The translations under genes were made by a program, and so were the position numbers. DNA of 64,000 nucleotides, from assembly GCA_949361645.1 (NCBI GenBank), contig OX442428.1:3459847-3523846 (forward strand), written 5' to 3'. This document shows, one piece after another, positions 12,791-24,883 of this stretch (position 1 is the first letter of the stretch; every line of letters starts with the position of its first letter). Origin of the DNA: Spongilla lacustris (taxonomy: Eukaryota; Porifera; Demospongiae; Spongillida; Spongillidae). The notes under the pieces are model-generated. The model did not search any database. It was not told the origin of the DNA and was given only the letters and a program-made list of their open reading frames with translations.

Positions 12791-15700
12791 GAAGCTTTGC
12801 GCTCATTATTATACATTGAGTGAAGCTTTATGCTCATTGCTATACATGGATTGAAGCTTTACGCTCATTGTTGTACATGAATTGACGCATTATGCTCATT
12901 GCTATACATGGTGTAAAGCTTCATGCTCAATATTATACATGGATTGAAGCTTTATGCTCATTGCTACGCATGGAGTGAAGCTTTACGCTCAATCCAATAC
13001 ATGGAGGGAGACTTTGTGCTCATTGCTATAAATGGAGTGAAACTATATGCTCTTTATTATACATGGAGTGAAGCTTTATAATCATTGCTACACAAGTAGT
13101 GAGGCTTTTTATTCGTTGCTTTAAACGGAGTGAAGAAATACACTCATTGCTATACATGGAGTTAAGCTATACGCTCCAGGTTATACAATTTTTGAAGCTA
13201 TATGGTCATTGCTATACATGGAGTGATGCTTTATGCCTATACCTATACATGGAGTGAAGCGTTATGCTCAATGCTATACATGTAGTTGATAAACATGGAG
13301 TGAAGCTATATGCTCATTTCTTTACATGAATTGAAGCTTAATGCTCATTCCTACGCATGGAGTTAAGCTTTACGCTCCATCCTGTACATTGAGTGAAGCT
13401 TTGTGCTCATTGCTATAAATGGAGTGAAGTGAAATGCTCATTGCTATACATGGAGTGAAGCTTTATGCTCAATCTTATACAAGGAGTGAAACGATATGTT
13501 CATTGCTGTACATAGAGTGAAGCATGATGCTCATTTCTATACATGCAGTGATGCTTTATGCTCATTCCTATACATGAAGTGAAGCGTTATGCTCATTGCT
13601 ATACATGGAGTGAAGCTTTAGGCTCAATGATATATAAGGAGTGAAGCTATATACACATTGCTATACATGTAGTGAAGCTTTAAGCTCATCAATATACATG
13701 GAGTGAAGCTTTATGCCCATTGCTATAGTTGGAGTGAAGCTTTTTCTCATTGTTACACATGGAGTGGAGCTTTATGCTCATTCATTTACATGGAGTGAAA
13801 ATATATGCTCACTGCTACGCATTGAGTGAACCTGTACGCTCTATCCTGTACATGGAGTGAAGCTTTGTGCTCATTGCTATAATTGGAGTGAAGTAATATG
13901 CTCATTGCTATACATGGAGTGATCCTTAATGCTCAATCCTATACAAGAAGTGAAGCGATATGTTCATTGCTGTACATGGAGTGAAGCATTATGCTCATTT
14001 CTATACATGGAGTGAAGCATTATGCTCATTTCTATACATGGAGTGAAGCTTTATGCTCAATGCTATACAAGGAGTGAAGCTATATGCTCATTGCTATACA
14101 TGGAGTTAAGCTTTATGCTCATTGCTACACATGAAGTGAAGCGTTCTGCTCATTGCTATACATGGATTGAAGCTTTAGGCTCAATGCTATACGAGGAGTG
14201 AAGCTATATGCTCATTGCTATACATGTAGTGAAGCTTTAAGCTCATTGCTATACATGGAGTGAAGCTTTATGTCCATTGCTATACATGGAGTTGATACAC
14301 ATCGAGTGAAGCTACATGCTTAATGCTATACTTGGAGTGAAGCTTTATACTCAATGCTATACAAGGAGTGAAGCTATAAGCTCATTGCTATACATGGAGA
14401 GAAGCATTATGCTCATTACTATACATGGAGTGAAGCTTTATGCCCATTGCTATACTTAGAGAGAAGCATTATCTCATTGTTACACATGGAGTGAGGCTTT
14501 ATGCTCATTGCTATAAATGAAATGAAGCGTTATGCTCATTGCTATGCATGGACTGAAGCTTTATGCTCAATGCTATACAAGTAGTGAAACTGTATGCTCA
14601 TTGCTATACATAGAGTGATGCTTTATGCTCATTACTATACATGGAGTGAAGCTTTATGTTTAATGCGATACAAGGAGTCAAGTATTATTCTCATTCATTT
14701 ACATGAAGTGAAAACGTATGCTCATTTACATGGAGTGAAAATTTATGCTCATTGCTATACCTGGTGTAACGCGTAAAGCTCGGAGTGAAGCTTCATGATA
14801 ATTGCTATACATGTATAACATTGAGCTTCATGCTCAATGCTATGCATGGAGTGATGCTTAATGCTCATTGCTATACATGGAGTGAAGCTTTATGCTCATT
14901 GCAATACAAAGAGTGAAGCTATGTGCTCATTGCTATACATGGATTGAAGCGTTATGCTCATTGCTATACATGGAGTGAAGCTTTAGGCTCAATGTTTTAC
15001 AAGGAGTGAAGTTGTATGCTCATTTATACACATGTAGTGAAGCATTAAGCTTATTACTATGCATCGAGTGAAGCTGTATGTATATTGCCATAGTTGGAGT
15101 GAAGCTTTTTCTCATTGTTACGCATGGAGTTAGACTTTATGCTCATTCATTTACATGGAGTGAAAATTTATACTCATTGCTATACTTGGTGTGAAGCGTA
15201 ATGCTTGGAGTGAAGCTTTATGCTCATTGCTAAACATGAAGTGACGTTTTATGCGCATTGCTATACATGGAGTGAAGCTTTATGCCTATTGCAATACATG
15301 GAGTGATGCTTTATGCTCACACCTATACATGGAGTGAAGCTTTATGCTCAATGCTATACAAGGGGGAAAGTTTATGCACATTGCTAAACATGGAGTGAAG
15401 CTTTACTCACTATCCCATACATGGAGTGAAGCTTTTTGCTCTTTGCTTTAAATGGAGTGAAGTAATATGCTCATTGCTATAAATGGATTGAAGCTTTATG
15501 CTCATTCCTATACATGAAGTGAAGCTTTGTGTTCATTGCTATACATGGAGTCAAGCTTTATGCTTATTGCTATACATGAAGTGAAGCGTTATGCTCATTG
15601 CTATTCATGGAGTGAAGCTTTAGGCTCAATGATATAGTTGAAGTGAAACTTTTTCTCATTGTTACACATGGAGAGAGGCTTTCTGCTCATTCATATACAT

Positions 15701-16915
15701 GGAGTGAAATTTTTTGCATATAACTATACCTGGCGTGAAGCGTAATGCTCATTGCTACACATGGTGTAAAGCTTTATGCTCATTGCTATACATGGAGTGA
15801 AGTTTATGCTCATTGCTATTCATGGAGTGAAGCATTATGCCCATTGCTATACATGGAGTTGATACACATGGAAAGAAGCTATATGCTTAATGCTATACAT
15901 GGAGTAATGCTTTAGGCTCAATGCTATACAAGGAGTGAAGCTATATGCTCATTGCTATACATGTAGTGAAGCTTTAAGCTCATTACTATACATGGAGTGA
16001 AGCTTTATGCCTATTGCTATAGTTAGAGTGAAGTTTATGCTCATTGCTTATCATGGAGTGAAGCATTATGCCCATTGCTATACATGGAGTTGATACACAT
16101 GGAATGAAGGTATATGCTTAATGCTATACATGGAGTGAAGCTTTAGGCTCAATGCTAAACAAGGAGTGAAGCTATATGCTCATTGCTATACATGTAGTGA
16201 AACATTAAGCTCATTACTATACATGGAGTGAAGCTTTATGCCTATTGCTATAGTTGGAGTGAAGCTTTTTCTCATTGTTACACATGGAGTGAGGCTTTAT
16301 GCTCATTTATTTACATGGAGTGACAATTTATGCTCATTGCTAAACCTGGTGTGAATCGTAATGCTCGGAGTGAAGCTTTATGCTTATTACTATACATGGA
16401 GTGATGCTTTATGCTCATAACTATACATGGAGTGAAGCTTTATGCTCAATGCTATAGAAGGGGGAAAGTTTATGCTCATTGCTATACATGGATTGAAGCT
16501 TTATGCTCAATGTTATTCATAAATTGAAGCTTTATGCTCATTGCTTACAAGGAGTGAAGCTTTATGCCCATTGCTTTACATGGAGTTGATACACATGGAG
16601 TGAAGCTACTTGCTTAATGCTATACTTGGAGTGAAGCTTTATACTCAATGCTATACAAGGAGTGAAGCTATAAGCTCATTGCTATACATGGAGAGAAGCA
16701 TTATGCTCGTTACTATACTTGGAGTGAAGCTTTATGCCCATTGCTATACTTAGAGAGAAGCATTTTCTCATTGTTACACATGGAGTGAGGCTTAATGCTC
16801 ATTGCTATAAATGAAATGAAGCGTTATGCTCATTGCTATACATGGAGTGAAGCTTTATGCTCAATGCTATACAAGTAGTGAAACTATATGCTTATTGCTA
16901 TTAGGGTGTGTAACC

Positions 16916-17493
16916 GGTTATCGGGTTATTCGGATATTCGCAAAAACCTATCCGTTCGAATAGTAATTTAGCATTACTCGGAAAAATCGATTATTGGATT
17001 TGTTCTATTCGAAATAACCGGTTTGTGAATCTCCATTCGGAGGTACTTAGGTATTCGTCATCCGCATCGACAATTCGCCCATTATTCGAATACCTTTTTA
17101 TGACGATAATAATTACTTCTAACTTGAAACGTAACGTTAATTAACGTGGGGACGAGATCATATGCACGGGCAGTAGCCAACAGATCTCCCTCTTCACGAG
17201 TCATAACGACGGACAGCTCCAGCTACAAATCAAAGTTAGTTCGCTTAGTGCATTTTGAACTAGCTGGTTTCTTGCATCAATCTCTGTGAGCTGATATTGC
17301 CGCGATCGCATTTAGGCCTACTTAGTTACTAGTATTTGGCTTGCTATGGTGAAATAGAGGCTGCATGGCTGGTGGTGCGTAAACGTCATCTATGGTTCAA
17401 TTCTTTTGGCATCAAGTGCGATGTGTACATCTGTAGGTAGACTTCAGCGTGGCCACGCTAACTTAGGTCAGGACACGCCCATTTAGGTATGTG
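16916..17493. other. hAT-1 internal sequence without genes
   Basis: Unique-looking sequence between the left inverted repeat and the palindrome. It holds short TATTCGG-type motifs near the left end and a small perfect palindrome, AGCGTGGCCACGCT, at about 17447. I see no open frame, RNA gene or other supported feature. Confidence 0.5.
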
Positions 17494-17502
17494 GTTAGGC
17501 CA

Positions 17503-17559
17503 TAGTTGGGCGTAGCCCGACCTTCGCGTATTACGCGAAGGTCGGGCTACGCCCAACTA
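17503..17559. mobile_element. 57-bp palindromic mini-element with 9-bp flanking repeats
   Basis: Two 28-bp arms (17503-17530 and 17532-17559) are perfect complements around a single central base. The left arm starts TAGTTGGGCGTAGCCCGA and ends TTCGCGTA. The palindrome is flanked exactly by the 9-bp direct repeat GTTAGGCCA at 17494-17502 and 17560-17568. This is the layout of a very small insertion with a target duplication, and removing it leaves a smooth sequence. A 9-bp duplication is typical of Mutator-like elements, but with no transposase or known family the class is open. The palindrome could also form a cruciform or hairpin. Confidence 0.8.
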
Positions 17560-17584
17560 GTTAGGCCAAGCGATTTAGGTCTAT

Positions 17585-17900
17585 GTAGGTAGCTGTGGTA
17601 GTGTGCTGAGTGCATCTGGTGTGATGTGGGTAGCTGTGGATGCATGCTGTACTGATCTGGTGTAATGTGGGTAGTTGTAGGAGGGTGTCTGGTATAATGG
17701 GGGTAGCTGTGGTTGTGTGCCTCATGAGGGCATCTGGTGTGTCGAGATGAGGTGTGTTTGTGTGCCTCATGAGGGCACTGGTGTGATGGGGGTAGGGTGT
17801 GCCTCATAAGGGCACTGGTGTGATGAGGGTAGGTGTGTATATGCTGAGGGCATCTGGTGTTATGGTTTATCTGTAGGAGAATATCTGGTGTGATGTGTAC
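17585..17900. repeat. Degenerate GT-rich minisatellite inside hAT-1
   Basis: About eight imperfect units of roughly 32-45 bp built around CATCTGGTGTGATGTGGGTA, often with GTGCCTCATGAGGGCA. Spacing and sequence vary, so it is old or evolving by slippage. It lies wholly inside hAT-1. Two overlapping open frames on the minus strand (to about 17807) come from the repeat composition and are not credible genes. Confidence 0.7.
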
Positions 17901-18108
17901 ATTTAGGTGGCTCAGTGAGCAGAAAACCTGAATAACCTAGGTATTCGGCTGGCAAATTGTTAAAACCTATTCGGAAAAATCGATTTTCTTTTTTCAAGTA
18001 TTTGGAAAAATCGATTTACTGATCCAGAAAAACCTGAAAAATCGATTAGTGTTTTAAAAGTATTCGGAAAAATCGATTTTCATTATTCAGGGAAGGTTAC
18101 ACACCCTA

Positions 18109-21100
18109 ATTGCTATACATGGAGTGATGCTTTATGCTCATTACTATACATGGAGTAAAGCTTTATGTTTAATGCGATACAAGGAGTGATTATGCTCATT
18201 CATTTACATGGAGTGAAAATTTATGCTCATTTACATGAAGTGAAAATTTATGCTCATTGCTATACCTGGTGTGACGCGTATAGCTCGGAGTGAAGCTTAA
18301 TGATAATTGCTGTATATGTATAACATTGAGCTTGATGCTCAATGCTATGCATGGAGTGATGCTTAATGCTCATTGCTATACATGGAGTGAAGCTTTATGC
18401 TCATTGCAATACAAAGAGTGAAGCTATGTGCTCATTGCTATACATGGAGTGAAGCTTTATGCTCATTGCTATTCATGAAGTGAAGCGTTATGCTCATTGC
18501 TATACATGCAGTGAAGCATTAGGCTCAATGCTATACAAGGAGTGAAGCTATATGCTCATTTATACACATGTAGTGAAACATTAAGCTCATTACTATGCAT
18601 CGAGTGAAGCTGTATGTACATTGCTATGGTTGGAGTGAAGCTTCTTCTTATTGTTGCACATAGAGTTAGACTTCACGCTCATTCATTTACATGGAGTGAA
18701 AATATATGCTCATTGCTATACTTGGTGTGAAGCGTAATGCTAGGAGTGAAGCTTTGTGCTCATTGCTATACATGGAGTGAAGTTTAATGCCATTGCTATA
18801 CACGTTTTATGCGCACTGCTATATATGGAGTGAAGCTTTATGCCTATTGCAATACATGGAGTGATGCTTTATGCTCATTGCTATACATGGAGTGAAGCTT
18901 TAGGCTCAATGCTATAGTTGGAGTGAAGCTTTTTCTCATTGTTACACATGGTGAGAGGCTTTATGCTCATTAAATTTACATGGAGTGAAAATTTTTGCAT
19001 ATTGCTATACCTGGCGTGAAGCGTAATGCTCATTGCTACACATGGTGTAAAGCTTTTTGCTCATTGCTATACATGGAGTGAAGTTTATGCTCATTGCTAT
19101 TCATGGAGTGAAGCATTATGCCCATTGCTATACATGGAGTTGATACACATGGAATGAAGCTATATGCTAAATTTTATACATGGAGTGTAGCTTTATGCTC
19201 AATGCTATTCAAGGAGTGAAGCTATATGCTCATTGCTATACGTGGAGTGAAGCTTTATGCCCATTACTTAGTGCCATACTTGGAGGGAAGCATTTTGTCA
19301 TTGTAACACACGGAGTGAGGCTTTATGCACATTCATTTACATGGAGTGAAAATTTATGTTTATTGCTATACAAGGTGTGAAGCGTAATGCTCGGAGTGAA
19401 GCTATATGGTTATTGCTATACATGGAGTGAATCTTTATGCTCAATGCTATACATGGAGTGATGCTTTATGCTCATTGCTATGCATGAAGTGAAGCGTTAT
19501 GCTCATTGCTATACATGGAGTGAAGCTTTATGCTCATTCCTATCCATGGAGTGAAGCTTTGTGCTCATTGCTATACATGGAGTGAGGCTTTATGATCATT
19601 GCTACACAAGGAGTGAGGCTGTTTGCTCGTTGCTTTAAACGGAGTGAAGTAATACACTCATTGCTATACATGGAGTGAAGCTATATGCTCAATAGTATAC
19701 AAGGGGGAAAGTTTATGCTCATATGCTCATTGCTATACATGGAGGCTTTATGCTCATACCTATACATGGAGTGAAGCTATATGCTCAATGCTATACAAGG
19801 GGGAAAGTTTATGCTCATTGCTATACATGGATTGAAGCATCATGCTCATTGTTGTACATGAATTGAAGCTTTATGTTCATTGTTATACATGCATGGTGTA
19901 AAGCTTTACCCTGATTATTATACATGGAGTGAAGCCTTGTGCTCATTGCTACGCATGCATGGAGTGAAGCTTTACGCACTATCCTGTACATGGAGTTAAG
20001 CTTTGTGCTCATTGCTATAAATGGAGTGAAGTAAAATGCTCATTGCTATACATGGAGTAAAGCTTTATGCTCAATCCTATATATGAAGTGAAGCTTTATG
20101 CTCATTGCTGTATATGGAGTGAAGCTTTGTGCTCATTACTATACATGGAGTAAGTTTTATGCTCAATGCTATACAAGGAGTGAAGCTATATGCTCATTGC
20201 TATACGTGGAGTTAAGCTTTATGCTCAATGCTATACATGGAGTGAAGCTATATCCCCATTGCTATACATCGAGTTAAGCTTTATGCTCATTGCTATAAAT
20301 GAAATGAAGCGTTATGCTCATTGCTATACATGGATAAACGGTTTATGCTCAATGCTATACAAGGAGTGAAGCTATGTGCTCACTGCTATACATTGAGTGA
20401 TGCTTTATGCTCATTACTATACATGGAGTGAAGCTTTATGTTTAATGCGATACAAGGAGTGAAGTATAATGCATGGAGTGAAGTTTTATGCTTATTCTTA
20501 TACATGGAGTGAAGCATTGCGCTTGTTGTTATACATGGAGTGAAGCTATATGCTCAATGCTACACTAGGAGTGAAGCTATATGCTCATTGCTATACAAGG
20601 AGTGAAGCTATATGTTCATTGCCGTACATTGAGTGTAGCATTGTGCTGATTTCTATAAATCGAGTGAAGCTTTATGCTCATTCTATACAAGGAGTGAAGC
20701 TATGTGCTCATTGCTATACATGGAGTGAAGTTATATGCTCATTGCTATGGATGAAGTGACACGTTATGCTCTTTGCTTTACATGGAGTGAAGCTTTAGGC
20801 TCAATGCTATACAAGGAGTGAAGCTTTGTGCTCATTGCTATAAATGGAGTTAAGCTTTATGCTCATTACTATACATGGAGTGCGGCTTTATGATCATTGC
20901 TACACAAGGAGTGAGGCTGTTTGCTCGTTGCTTTAAACGGAGCGAAGTAATACACTCATTGCTATATATGGAGTTAAGCTATATGCTCAGTGTTATACAA
21001 GGATTGAAGCTATTTGCTCATTGCTACACATGGTGGCTTTTTGCTCATACTTATACATAGAGTGAAGCTTTATGCTCAATGCTATACAAGGGGGAAATTT

Positions 21101-23455
21101 CATGCTCAATGCTATACAAGGAGTGAAGCTATATGCTCATTGCTATACATGGATTGAAGCGTTATGCTAATTGCTATACATGGAGTGAAGCTTTAATTTC
21201 AATACTATGAAATGAAATGAAGCACTATGCTGATTGCTTTACAAGGAGTGAAGCTTTGTGCGCATTGCTATTCCGAAGCCTTATCCTCATTGCTATACAT
21301 GGAGTGAAGCTTTAAGCTCATTTCTATACATGGTGTGAAGCTTTGCGCTCATTGTTATACATGGAGTGAAGCTTTATGCTCAGTGCTATACATAGGGGAA
21401 AGTTTATTCTCATTGCTATACATTGAGTGAAGCTTTATGCTCAATGCCATACAAGGAGTGAAGCTATATGCTCGTTGCTTTACATGGAGTGATGCTTCAT
21501 GCTCAATGCTATACATGGAGTGATGCTTTATGCTCATACCTATACATGGAGTGAAGCTTTATGCTCAATCCTATACAAGGGGGAAAGGTTATTCTCATTG
21601 CTATACATGGATTGAAGCTTTTTGCTCAAATTTATACATGAATTGAAGCTTTGTGCTCATTGCTATGCATGGTGTAAGGCTATATGCTCATTATTATACA
21701 TGGAGTGAAACTTTATGCTCAATGCTACGCATGGAGTGAAGCTATATGCTCTTTGCTAAACATGGAGTGAAGCTTTAAGCTCATTGCTTTACAGGGAGTG
21801 AAGCAATATTTACATGGAGTGAAGTATTATGATCATTGCTACACAAGGAGTGAGGCTGTTTGCTCGTTGCTTTAAACGGAGCGAAGTAATACACTCATTG
21901 CTATATATGGAGTTAAGCTATATGCTCAGTGTTATACAAGGATTGAAGCTATTTGCTCATTGCTACACATGGTGGCTTTTTGCTCATACTTATACATAGA
22001 GTGAAGCTTTATGCTCAATGCTATACAAGGGGGAAATTTCATGCTCAATGCTATACAAGGAGTGAAGCTATATGCTCATTGCTATACATGGATTGAAGCG
22101 TTATGCTAATTGCTATACATGGAGTGAAGCTTTAATTTCAATACTATGAAATGAAATGAAGCACTATGCTGAATGCTTTACAAGGAGTGAAGCTTTATGC
22201 GCATTGCTATTCCGAAGCCTTATCCTCATTGCTATACATGGAGTGAAGCTTTAAGCTCATTTCTATACATGGTGTGAAGCTTTGCGCTCATTGTTATACA
22301 TGGAGTGAAGCTTTATGCTCAATGCTATACATAGGGGAAAGTTTATTCTCATTGCTATACATTGAGTGAAGCTTTATGCTCAATGCCATACAAGGAGTGA
22401 AGCTATATGCTCGTTGCTTTACATGGAGTGATGCTTCATGCTCAATGCTATACATGGAGTGATGCTTTATGCTCATACCTATACATGGAGTGAAGCTTTA
22501 TGCTCAATCCTATACAAGGGGGAAAGGTTATTCTCATTGCTATACATGGATTGAAGCTTTTTGCTCAAATTTATACATGAATTGAAGCTTTGTGCTCATT
22601 GCTATGCATGGTGTAAGGCTATATGCTCATTATTATACATGGAGTGAAACTTTATGCTCAATGCTACGCATGGAGTGAAGCTATATGCTCTTTGCTAAAC
22701 ATGGAGTGAAGCTTTAAGCTCATTGCTTTACAGGGAGTGAAGCGATATTTACATGGAGTGAAGTATTATGATCATTGCTACACAAGGAGTGAGTCTGTTT
22801 GCTCGTTTCCTTAAACGGAGCGAAGTAATACACTCATTGCCATACATGGAGTGAAGCTATATGCTCAATGTTATACAAGGAGTGAAGCTTTATGTTCAAT
22901 GCTATGCATGGAGTGAAGCTATACGCTCTATGCTACACATGGAGTGAAGCTTTGTGCTCATTGCTATACAAGGAGTGAAGCGATATGATCATTGCTTTAC
23001 ATGGAGTGAAGCATTATGCTCTTTGCTATACTTGGAGTGAAGCTTTATGCTCATTCCTATACATAAAGTGAAGCTTTGCCGTCATTGCTATTCATGGAGA
23101 GAAACTTTATGCTCATTGCTATACATGGAGTGAAGCTTTAGGCTCAATGCTTTACAAGGAGTGAAACTATATGCTCATTGCTATACATATAGTGAAGACT
23201 TTATGCTCATTAGTGAAAACTTATGCTCATTGCTATACTGCGTGTGAAGCGTAATGCTCATTGCTACACACGGAGTGGAGCTTTATGCTCATTGCTATGC
23301 ATGGAGTGAAGCTTTATGCTCATTGCTATACATGGAGTGAAGCTTTATGCGCATTGCTATACATGGAGTGGATATACATGGAGTGAAGCTATATGCTTGT
23401 TGGTTGAAATGGAGTGAAGCTTCATGCTCAATGCTATACATGGAGTGAGGCTTTA
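18109..23455. repeat. 31-bp satellite array, block B
   Basis: Continuation of the same array after hAT-1, about 170 units. The first bases (ATTGCTAT at 18109-18116) are the duplicated hAT target. The stretch to about 19400 matches 14500-15300 and 61680-62740 closely, including the unusual marker GTATAACATTGAGCTT. The block ends at TTTA (23452-23455), where the DIRS-like element begins. No gene is supported. Confidence 0.96.
20889..22766. repeat. Tandem pair of 939-bp higher-order repeats
   Basis: The sequence TGATCATTGCTACACAAGG occurs at 20891, 21830 and 22769, exactly 939 bp apart each time. The first two blocks (20889-21827 and 21828-22766) are nearly identical throughout, including odd features such as TTCCGAAGCCTTATCCTC. 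The third start at 22767 soon diverges. 939 is 30 units plus 9 bases, because the block carries several truncated units. Confidence 0.9.
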
Positions 23456-23948
23456 ACTATCTCTTGCAGTTGGTTTTAGCCTAAGAGGCACAACTATAAA
23501 CTAGCTACAGTCCCAACCCAGCGAGCACCGTCGTGATTTTTGACTGATTGCCACAACAGGGGGCCAGGCAGGAGTATCCCACGGGTGAATAGGGTGGCAC
23601 CCTACCCCAAGGCTATACAGGTCCAGTGTGACGCTTGTCACAAGCTGGAACCTGTGTCCCAGAACTGGACGCTTGTCCAGACTGGGCTAGCCATATGCAA
23701 GGGGATCCCGGGCTGAACAGATCCAGCGTGATGCAGGCCACGAGCTGGAACCTTTATCCCAGATCTGGACGCTGGTCCAGATTGGGCTAGCCAGATTTAA
23801 GGGAAAGCCCGTAGGGCTCCGCCCAAGTGTTAGTACCCCCAAAGTGGCATGACAGACAAAATTTTCTAGTGTAAGGTGGTTAAATTCTGGGCAACTTGCA
23901 TGGCAAATTACAAAACAATTGTGTGTGAAATGCAATTAAAGTGTTTGT
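23456..23948 (-). other. DIRS 3' terminal noncoding region with 100-bp direct repeats
   Basis: Noncoding region downstream of the recombinase in element orientation. Two direct repeats with a period of exactly 100 bp lie at 23618-23717 and 23718-about 23815. They start CAG(G/A)TCCAG(T/C)GTGA and share GAGCTGGAACC-like and GGGCTAGCCA blocks, at about 80% identity by eye. Repeats in this position could belong to the split-direct-repeat end structure of Ngaro- or PAT-type elements, or be a local duplication. CCCAACCCAG near 23515 also occurs near 28183 in the same orientation. Confidence 0.65.
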
Positions 23949-24770
23949 TCAAGGTGCAGCTGCCATCTGAGCTGCTGCAGCTGTGTGAGCTGGAGTGTGG
24001 CGGATGTAGCCTTGAAATGCCGAGCTGCACCATCGACCAAGTTGCATTATTTCGGTGGAAGAAAGACCAGCTTTTGCAGCTGCAGTAGCGGCTCCTATCC
24101 GGAAACTGTGAGTATTGAAATGAGACGGGCTGAACCCAGACTTTCTGAGAATGCGATGAAGGGTGTGGCGGAAAAATGTAGCTGTGAGGGGGCCTCTTGA
24201 TTTCATGTGGAAGAGTGGTCTAGACCCTGATGCTTTGCAGTGGCCCAAATATGACAGCATTGTTTGAACTGGGCAACAGACACCTCCAGTGCGCCCTATG
24301 GTGATTGTACTTACTTTCCCCAACTGGTCTGTTTTGGAAAAATGGAGGAATACCTTCATCTGGTCTTTTGACAATGAATTATCCCTTCTGGCCAGGAACT
24401 GGGGAGGATGTTGAGTGGAAGTGGTAAACTCCCCAACTCTCAGAAACCCAAAGAAGGCAAGGGTCACGGCAGCACGTAGCATTAGTTGATCATGTGTGCC
24501 CAAAGTGTGGTCATGCCTCAGCCCCTCCATCAGTTTTTCCAGGACCTGCATCGTAATAGGCCTACGACATCTTGGCTGGATTCGGGACTGTTGCCGCTCA
24601 ATGCCTCGTAACACCAACTGCAAGGTGGGGTTGTCAGTAACAGGGCTACGGAAGCCGTTAAGATGGTGCTGGTGGGTGATGGAAGACACGTACACTCGGA
24701 TAGTCTTCCAGCTGAGGGAGTTGCTAAGGTGTGTAGCAAACAAAGCCACCATATGCGGACTGGCGGGCAT
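23949..24770 (-). CDS. Tyrosine recombinase of the DIRS-like element, N-terminus interrupted
   Basis: 273-residue frame from the first ATG. The catalytic residues of tyrosine recombinases are all visible: R111 in FLRVGEF, K146 in FSKTD, H221 and R224 in HSFRIG, W247 in LGRW and nucleophile Y255 in GYIRH. The enzyme would integrate the circular cDNA copy without a DDE integrase. The same frame continues upstream past the ATG through residues like the N-terminal core-binding domain and into the 3' end of the RT gene. It is broken there by an in-frame TGA at 24801-24803, so full-length protein is unlikely. The frame differs from that of the RT, which implies frameshift or re-initiation expression in an intact relative. 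The C-terminal tail is alanine-rich. Confidence 0.88.
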   Translation of the reverse strand: MPASPHMVALFATHLSNSLSWKTIRVYVSSITHQHHLNGFRSPVTDNPTLQLVLRGIERQQSRIQPRCRRPITMQVLEKLMEGLRHDHTLGTHDQLMLRAAVTLAFFGFLRVGEFTTSTQHPPQFLARRDNSLSKDQMKVFLHFSKTDQLGKVSTITIGRTGGVCCPVQTMLSYLGHCKASGSRPLFHMKSRGPLTATFFRHTLHRILRKSGFSPSHFNTHSFRIGAATAAAKAGLSSTEIMQLGRWCSSAFQGYIRHTPAHTAAAAQMAAAP

Positions 24771-24883
24771 ATGTGATGCACCTTGCTGTCTACAGAACGA
24801 TCAAAACCGTCTAAAACCCACTCGATAGGTGAATGAGGTAGAGGGGGCCAGGGCCTTGCGTGCCAGCCGCTTCAGGATGTGTT

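Larger units (their letters stand above)
299..16901. repeat. 31-bp satellite array, block A
   Basis: Uninterrupted tandem array of about 535 units of 31 bp. The unit begins TATACATGGAGTG, has AAGCTTT in the middle (a HindIII site) and ends ATGCTCATTGC. The period is visible directly, for example identical phase at 541, 572 and 603. Units differ from one another by roughly 5-25%. Recurring variants include CAATGC for CATTGC, CAAGG for CATGG, CTATATG for CTTTATG, GCGTTATG and CGATATGTT. Some units are truncated, such as the GTAATGCTCGGAGTG junction and a 19-bp short unit around ACATGAAATGAAGCG. No gene is supported. All open frames here follow from the repeat. Confidence 0.97.
16902..18108. mobile_element. 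Non-autonomous hAT-type DNA transposon (hAT-1)
   Basis: A 1,207-bp insertion in the satellite. The ends are perfect 14-bp inverted repeats: TAGGGTGTGTAACC at 16902-16915 and its complement at 18095-18108. Satellite sequence on both sides carries the 8-bp direct repeat ATTGCTAT (16894-16901 and 18109-18116), which fits the hAT target pattern with T at position 2 and A at position 7. Subterminal copies of (T/C)GGAAAAATCGATT lie at about 16978, 17971, 18003, 18034 and 18066; such repeats are usual transposase-binding sites in hAT elements. No transposase frame is present, so it would need one supplied in trans. A related satellite copy at about 14600 shows the site without the insertion. Confidence 0.92.

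Noticed and set aside
299..16901. Regular 31-bp repeats resembling a CRISPR array
   Set aside because: There are no unique spacers between units; repeats are head to tail, highly diverged, and the context is eukaryotic.
16901..16907. TTAGGG resembling a telomere repeat
   Set aside because: It occurs once and is the hAT-1 terminal inverted repeat plus one target base.
17547..17807. His/Pro-rich open frame on the minus strand
   Set aside because: It lies wholly in the GT-rich minisatellite and partly in the palindrome; the composition reflects the repeat.
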